Of a stretch of 64,000 nt of DNA, positions 60,102 to 64,000 are shown piece by piece. Below the pieces are notes generated by a model that was given only the letters and a program-made list of their open reading frames with translations, was not told the DNA's origin and did no database searches. The translations under genes and the position numbers were made by a program. The stretch covers positions 1,482,098 to 1,546,097 of the forward strand of contig JAKOON010000042.1 of NCBI GenBank assembly GCA_022577435.1, in the 5' to 3' direction. How positions within the stretch are numbered: the first letter of the stretch is position 1; each line of letters starts with the position of its first letter. Source of the stretch: Embiotoca jacksoni. Lineage: Eukaryota; Chordata; Actinopteri; Embiotocidae.

Positions 60102-60584
60102 ATGACTTTGACCTGCGTCCTCATCTGGACTCTCCTCTGCTGCTGCTTCACAGGTAAAGTCCAGAGAATCCAACTCCTCTCCTCTATGAACATCCGTCCC
60201 TCTGAAATGAAGCTCACAAAACCGTGACGCTGCTTTATGTTGTTGTCTCTGTATCCTCAGAGTCCAGAGGCCAGGTCACAGTGACTCAGTCTGGAGCAGT
60301 GAGCTCTGCTCTGGGAGGCTCCGCCACCATCACATGTACAACCAGTCAGAACGTTCATGTTTGGAGCAACTACCATCTTTTATCCTGGTACCAACAGAAA
60401 GATGGAGGAGTTCCTAAACTTCTCATTTACTTTGCTAGCACCAGACAATCAGGGATTTCAGATCGTTTTACAGGCAGTGGATCAAACTCTGACTTCACTC
60501 TGACCATCAGAGGAGTCCAGACTGAAGATGCAGCAGTTTACTACTGTCAGAGTTTTCATGTCATCAACAGTCAGTATGTGTTCA
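60102..60584 (+). CDS. Light-chain V segment V16 (family A, long CDR1)
   Basis: Leader 60102-60153, V exon 60261-60584. CDR1 SQNVHVWSNYHL, then LSW, with the three-residue insertion. CDR2 FAS, CDR3 QSFHVINSQYVF; FR3 VQTEDAA for VQAEDAA. Heptamer 60585-60591. Octamer-like 59975-59982. (CA)n 60661-60741 with one A interruption. Looks functional. Confidence 0.93.
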
Positions 60585-60657
60585 CACAGTGAAAAAGCGT
60601 CGTACAAAAACCTCCCTCAGTCAGACTGAACAGAAACTGAACTGATACAGTTCACTG

Positions 60658-60741
<84 letters not shown>

Positions 60742-60744
<3 letters not shown>

Positions 60745-61130
60745 CATAACATGTATTTAAAATGTCCATATTATTTAACCATGAATAAAAAAGTATCAAA
60801 GAAGTTCAGTGCCAAAAAATGTATCTTGAAAGAAATCAAATTGCTTTAACTAAAACAAATAGTTCAGTTCAAAACTCCATAATTCATGAAATGATTTTGT
60901 ATTTTCCAACATGAACTGTATGAACTCTAACTGATGATGACTTCCGTGTTTTCTGGCTCTGCTCACGTGTCCAAAACTTTTAATTATCAGAGCTGCTCGG
61001 CCTTCAGCATCCCCTCATGACTCATCACTGATTTACTTTCTGAAATCTCCACGTTAAAACAATCAAAACATGTCAAATATTCCAAATAAAAACCTCATTT
61101 CCAAAAAAGCTTGGACGTTGATAAAATTTG
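60742..61130. other. 3' flank of V16, no gene seen
   Basis: Similar to 55338-55720 and to 63748-64000 (TTCATAAC...CTCATGACTCATCACTGATT). No gene. Confidence 0.4.
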
Positions 61131-62320
61131 AGAAAGAGAAAAAGATGGTGAGGTATGAGTCAGTTAAAGAGTAGGATGAAAGAAAAGAAGCTCAGCTTGT
61201 AACGAGGTCCTCCAGCAGCCTCGGCCTATAACAGCATAACTAAGGGTTGGTTCAGGTCTACCTGAGCCAGCCCTAACTATAGGCTTAGTCAAGAAGGAAC
61301 GTTTTGAATCTAATCTTAAAGCTAGAGAGGGTTTCAGCCCCTCCAACACAAACTGGGAGCTGGTTCCACAGGGGAGGAGCCTGAAAACTGAAGCTCCGCC
61401 TCCCATTCTACTTCTGGAAACTCTAGGAACCACAAGTAGACCAGCCTACTGAGAGAGAAGTGCTCTGCTAGGATTATATGGTTCTATAAGATCTCCAAGA
61501 TTTGATAGAGCCTGGTCATGTAGAGCTTTGTAAGTCATCAAGAGAACTTTAAATTCTCTTCTTGATTTCACAGGAAGCAGTGAAGAGAAACTAAAACTGT
61601 AGAAATATGATCTCTTACTAAATCCTGTCAGTACTCTTGCTGCAGCATTTTGGATCAGCTGCAGGTTTGTAATGAATAATTCGGACATCCTAACAACAAG
61701 GAATTACAATAATCTAGTCCAGAAGTAACAAACATATGAATGAGTTTTTCTGCGTCACGCTGAGGAAGGATTTTCTGGATTTTATGAATATTACGTAGAT
61801 GAAAGAAGGCAGTTCTGGAGATTTGCTTTATATGGTGTCTAAAGGACAAATCCTCATCAAATATGACTCCAAGGTTCCTCACAGTTTTGCTGGAGGCCAA
61901 GACAACGTCATCTAGAGTAACTAAGTGATTACAGAAATAGTTTCTGAGGTGTTTAGGACCAAGTACAATAACTTCTGTTTTGTCTGAATATAGAATCAGG
62001 AAGTTTTTGGTCATTCAGGACTTTATGTCTTTTAGACAGGTTTCAAGTTTTACTAACTGATTAGTTTCATCTGGTTTTATAGAAAAATATAGCTGAGTGT
62101 CATCTGCATAACAATGGAAGTTGAGACAGTGCTCCCTGATGACATCTCCTAATGGAAGCATGTACAAAGTAAAAAGTATTGGGCCTAACACTGAGCCTTG
62201 TGGAACTCCATAACTAACTTTGTCTGGAAGACTCATTGTTGACATGGACAAACTGGAATCTATCTGATAAGTAGGATTTGAACCAGTCTAATGCAGTTCC
62301 TTTATTCCTGGTAAGGTCTT
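61131..62320 (-). mobile_element. L2-like non-LTR retrotransposon relic, second copy
   Basis: Same element and orientation as 1-1440, starting at a different 3' point. The - strand encodes VSYGVPQGSVLGPILFTLY, FHCYADDTQLYFSIKP, LGPKHLRNYFCNH and SGLDYCNSLLLGC in three frames, so two frameshifts or stops separate them. 5'-truncated at the same junction (TTCCTTTATTCCTGGTAAGG) as the first copy, so the two are duplicates, not separate insertions. Confidence 0.78.
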
Positions 62321-63119
62321 CTGGTGTTGGAGACTGGAGGGAATGACTGAGGCCATCCGGTGGTCAGAGGTTGAACAGCAGGGACCGGAAAGATCCACAA
62401 AAAAACAGAAATAACGGCTGAAAGCAGAGAAACAGGCAGAAGGACACATCAGAAATTTTTAACGAGAATAATTTTCTGTTTCATTAGATTTATTTTCTGA
62501 AACATGCAGTTAATTGTGTTGAATTTAATCTAATTACCAAATGATGTACATTTAATTCACAGCTTTGAGAAATCAGAATCTGAAGTTGTTTTTTATGCAC
62601 AATTAAATAGTTGACTCCAGTTTCTAAATAATCAACTTCATTCACGTTCATGTTGCTTTTTTTAAGATGTCTAAATGTGAACTAATGTTTGAAATATATA
62701 AATATTGAATATATTCCCCAAATAAGTTTAAAGTGGTGGCTGAATTTTTCTTTAACCCTTTACAATTTCTAATTTGCTGCATAAATTCGACCAAAAACAT
62801 CATCAGGTTTTCACAAGTCCTTAAAGTAAATAGTGAGAACCCAAATAAACAAATTAGATTGAAGAAATTCAACCACGCTCAAATGTCAAGGTCAAATGAA
62901 TACTCTGATAAACTGATTGATCCATTTATAAACATCACAAGACTGATAAAAGTCCCTGTTGGAGTCGGTCGGATCATTTCCATAGAGAGCCACTTTGCAT
63001 CAGCAGCACCATGCTCCAGTGCTCTGTGACACTTTATAGTCCTGAGAGTTTGAACACTGGATGACTGACAGCTGTCCTTCATGACAACAGAAGCCACAGA
63101 AATCCTCCTCATCAGAAAC

Positions 63120-63593
63120 ATTACTTTGACCTGCGTCCTCATCTGGACTCTCCTCTGCTGCTGCTTCACAGGGAAAGTCCAGAGAATCCAATTCCTGTCC
63201 TCTATGAACATCCGTCCCTCTGAAATGAAGCCCACAAAACCGTGACGCTGCTTTATGTTGTTGTCTCTGTATCCTCAGAGTCCAGAGGCCAGGTCACAGT
63301 GACTCAGTCTGGAGCAGTGAGCTCTGCTCTGGGAGGCTCCGCCACCATCACATGTACAACCAGTCAGGACGTAAATGGTGGGAATAATTTAGCCTGGTAC
63401 CAACAGAAAGATGGAGGAGTTCCTAAACTTCTCATTTACTATGCTAGCACCAGACAATCAGGGATTTCAGATCGTTTTACAGGCAGTGGATCAAACTCTG
63501 ACTTCACTCTGACCATCAGAGGAGTCCAGGCTGAAGATGCAGCAGTTTACTACTGTCAGAGTCGTCATCACATCAACAGTCAGTGGTTGTTCA
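63120..63593 (+). pseudogene. Light-chain V segment V17 (family A), leader defects
   Basis: V exon 63279-63593 is intact (CDR1 SQDVNGGNN, CDR2 YAS, CDR3 QSRHHINSQWLF; heptamer 63594-63600). In the leader, the inner ATG is ATT (63120-63122), leaving only the ATG at 63081, and the splice donor GT is GG (63172-63173). Without a donor the leader cannot be joined in the normal way. Octamer-like 62993-63000. (CA)n 63670-63747. Rearrangement is possible, but normal expression is doubtful. Confidence 0.85.
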
Positions 63594-63666
63594 CACAGTG
63601 AAAAAGCGTCGTACAAAAACCTCCCTCAGTCAGACTGAACAGAAACTGAACTGATACAGTTCACTG

Positions 63667-63747
<81 letters not shown>

Positions 63748-63749
<2 letters not shown>

Positions 63750-64000
63750 CATAACATTTAATTAATATGTCCATGTTCTTTAACCATGAATGAAAATGTA
63801 TCAAAGAAGTTCAGTGCCAAAATATTGATCTTGAAAGAAATCAAATTACTTCAACTAAAACAAATAGTTCAGTTCAAAACTCCATAATTCATGAAATGAT
63901 TTTGTATTTTCCAACATGAACTGTATGAACTCTAACTGATGATGACTTCCGTGTTTTCTGGCTCTGCTCACGTGTCCAAAACTTTTAGTTATCAGAGCTG
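63748..64000. other. 3' flank of V17, runs off the window
   Basis: Related to 60742-61000. No gene seen. Confidence 0.4.

Overview
The window is a segment of a bony-fish (teleost, probably spiny-rayed) immunoglobulin light-chain locus of the kappa-like type usually called L1. The evidence is direct. There are short leader plus V exons ending in recombination signals with 12-base spacers, J exons of 38 bases preceded by signals with 23-base spacers, and single-exon C1-set constant domains ending in ...RRDQCSQS. All V segments read on the + strand and all J and C segments on the - strand, the opposed-orientation cluster arrangement known from teleost light-chain loci, so every V-to-J joining in germline orientation should be by inversion. 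The species and the L1 label are inference from general knowledge of the families.

I count 17 V segments (15 of a main family A, 2 of a distinct family B), 10 J segments and 6 C exons. Three family A segments share one stop codon. The last V has lost its leader splice donor and its best start codon. The repeating cassette, read left to right, is: V(+), a (CA)n tract, an Ig-superfamily receptor exon relic (-), a reverse-transcriptase relic (-), C(-), one or two J(-), a Tc1-like transposon relic, then the next V(+). Cassettes carry C exons at about 3.9, 8.2, 25.0, 41.0, 50.2 and 57.1 kb. Between cassettes 2 and 3, and 3 and 4, lie two copies of a V-rich block of roughly 11 kb. Each holds a family A V, a family B V, retrotransposon relics, a 1.1 kb imperfect palindrome and further family A V segments. 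These are two halves of a segmental duplication offset by about 16.1 kb. 41-54 kb has similar cassettes broken up by LINE pieces, and 61-62.3 kb holds another LINE copy.

Expected function: RAG joins a V to a nearby J by inversion, the V promoter (octamer-like element plus TATA-like box) drives transcription, the J donor splices to its C exon, and the product pairs with the heavy chain through the C-terminal cysteine. Five of the six J-C introns have a perfect octamer next to a perfect Ets/IRF composite motif, a strong candidate for the light-chain enhancer. The fourth cassette has a different intron that keeps only the Ets/IRF motif, and a remnant of that same intron type lies orphaned near 28.7-29.2 kb. 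All numbers given are read from the sequence by eye; identity levels and divergence times were not computed.
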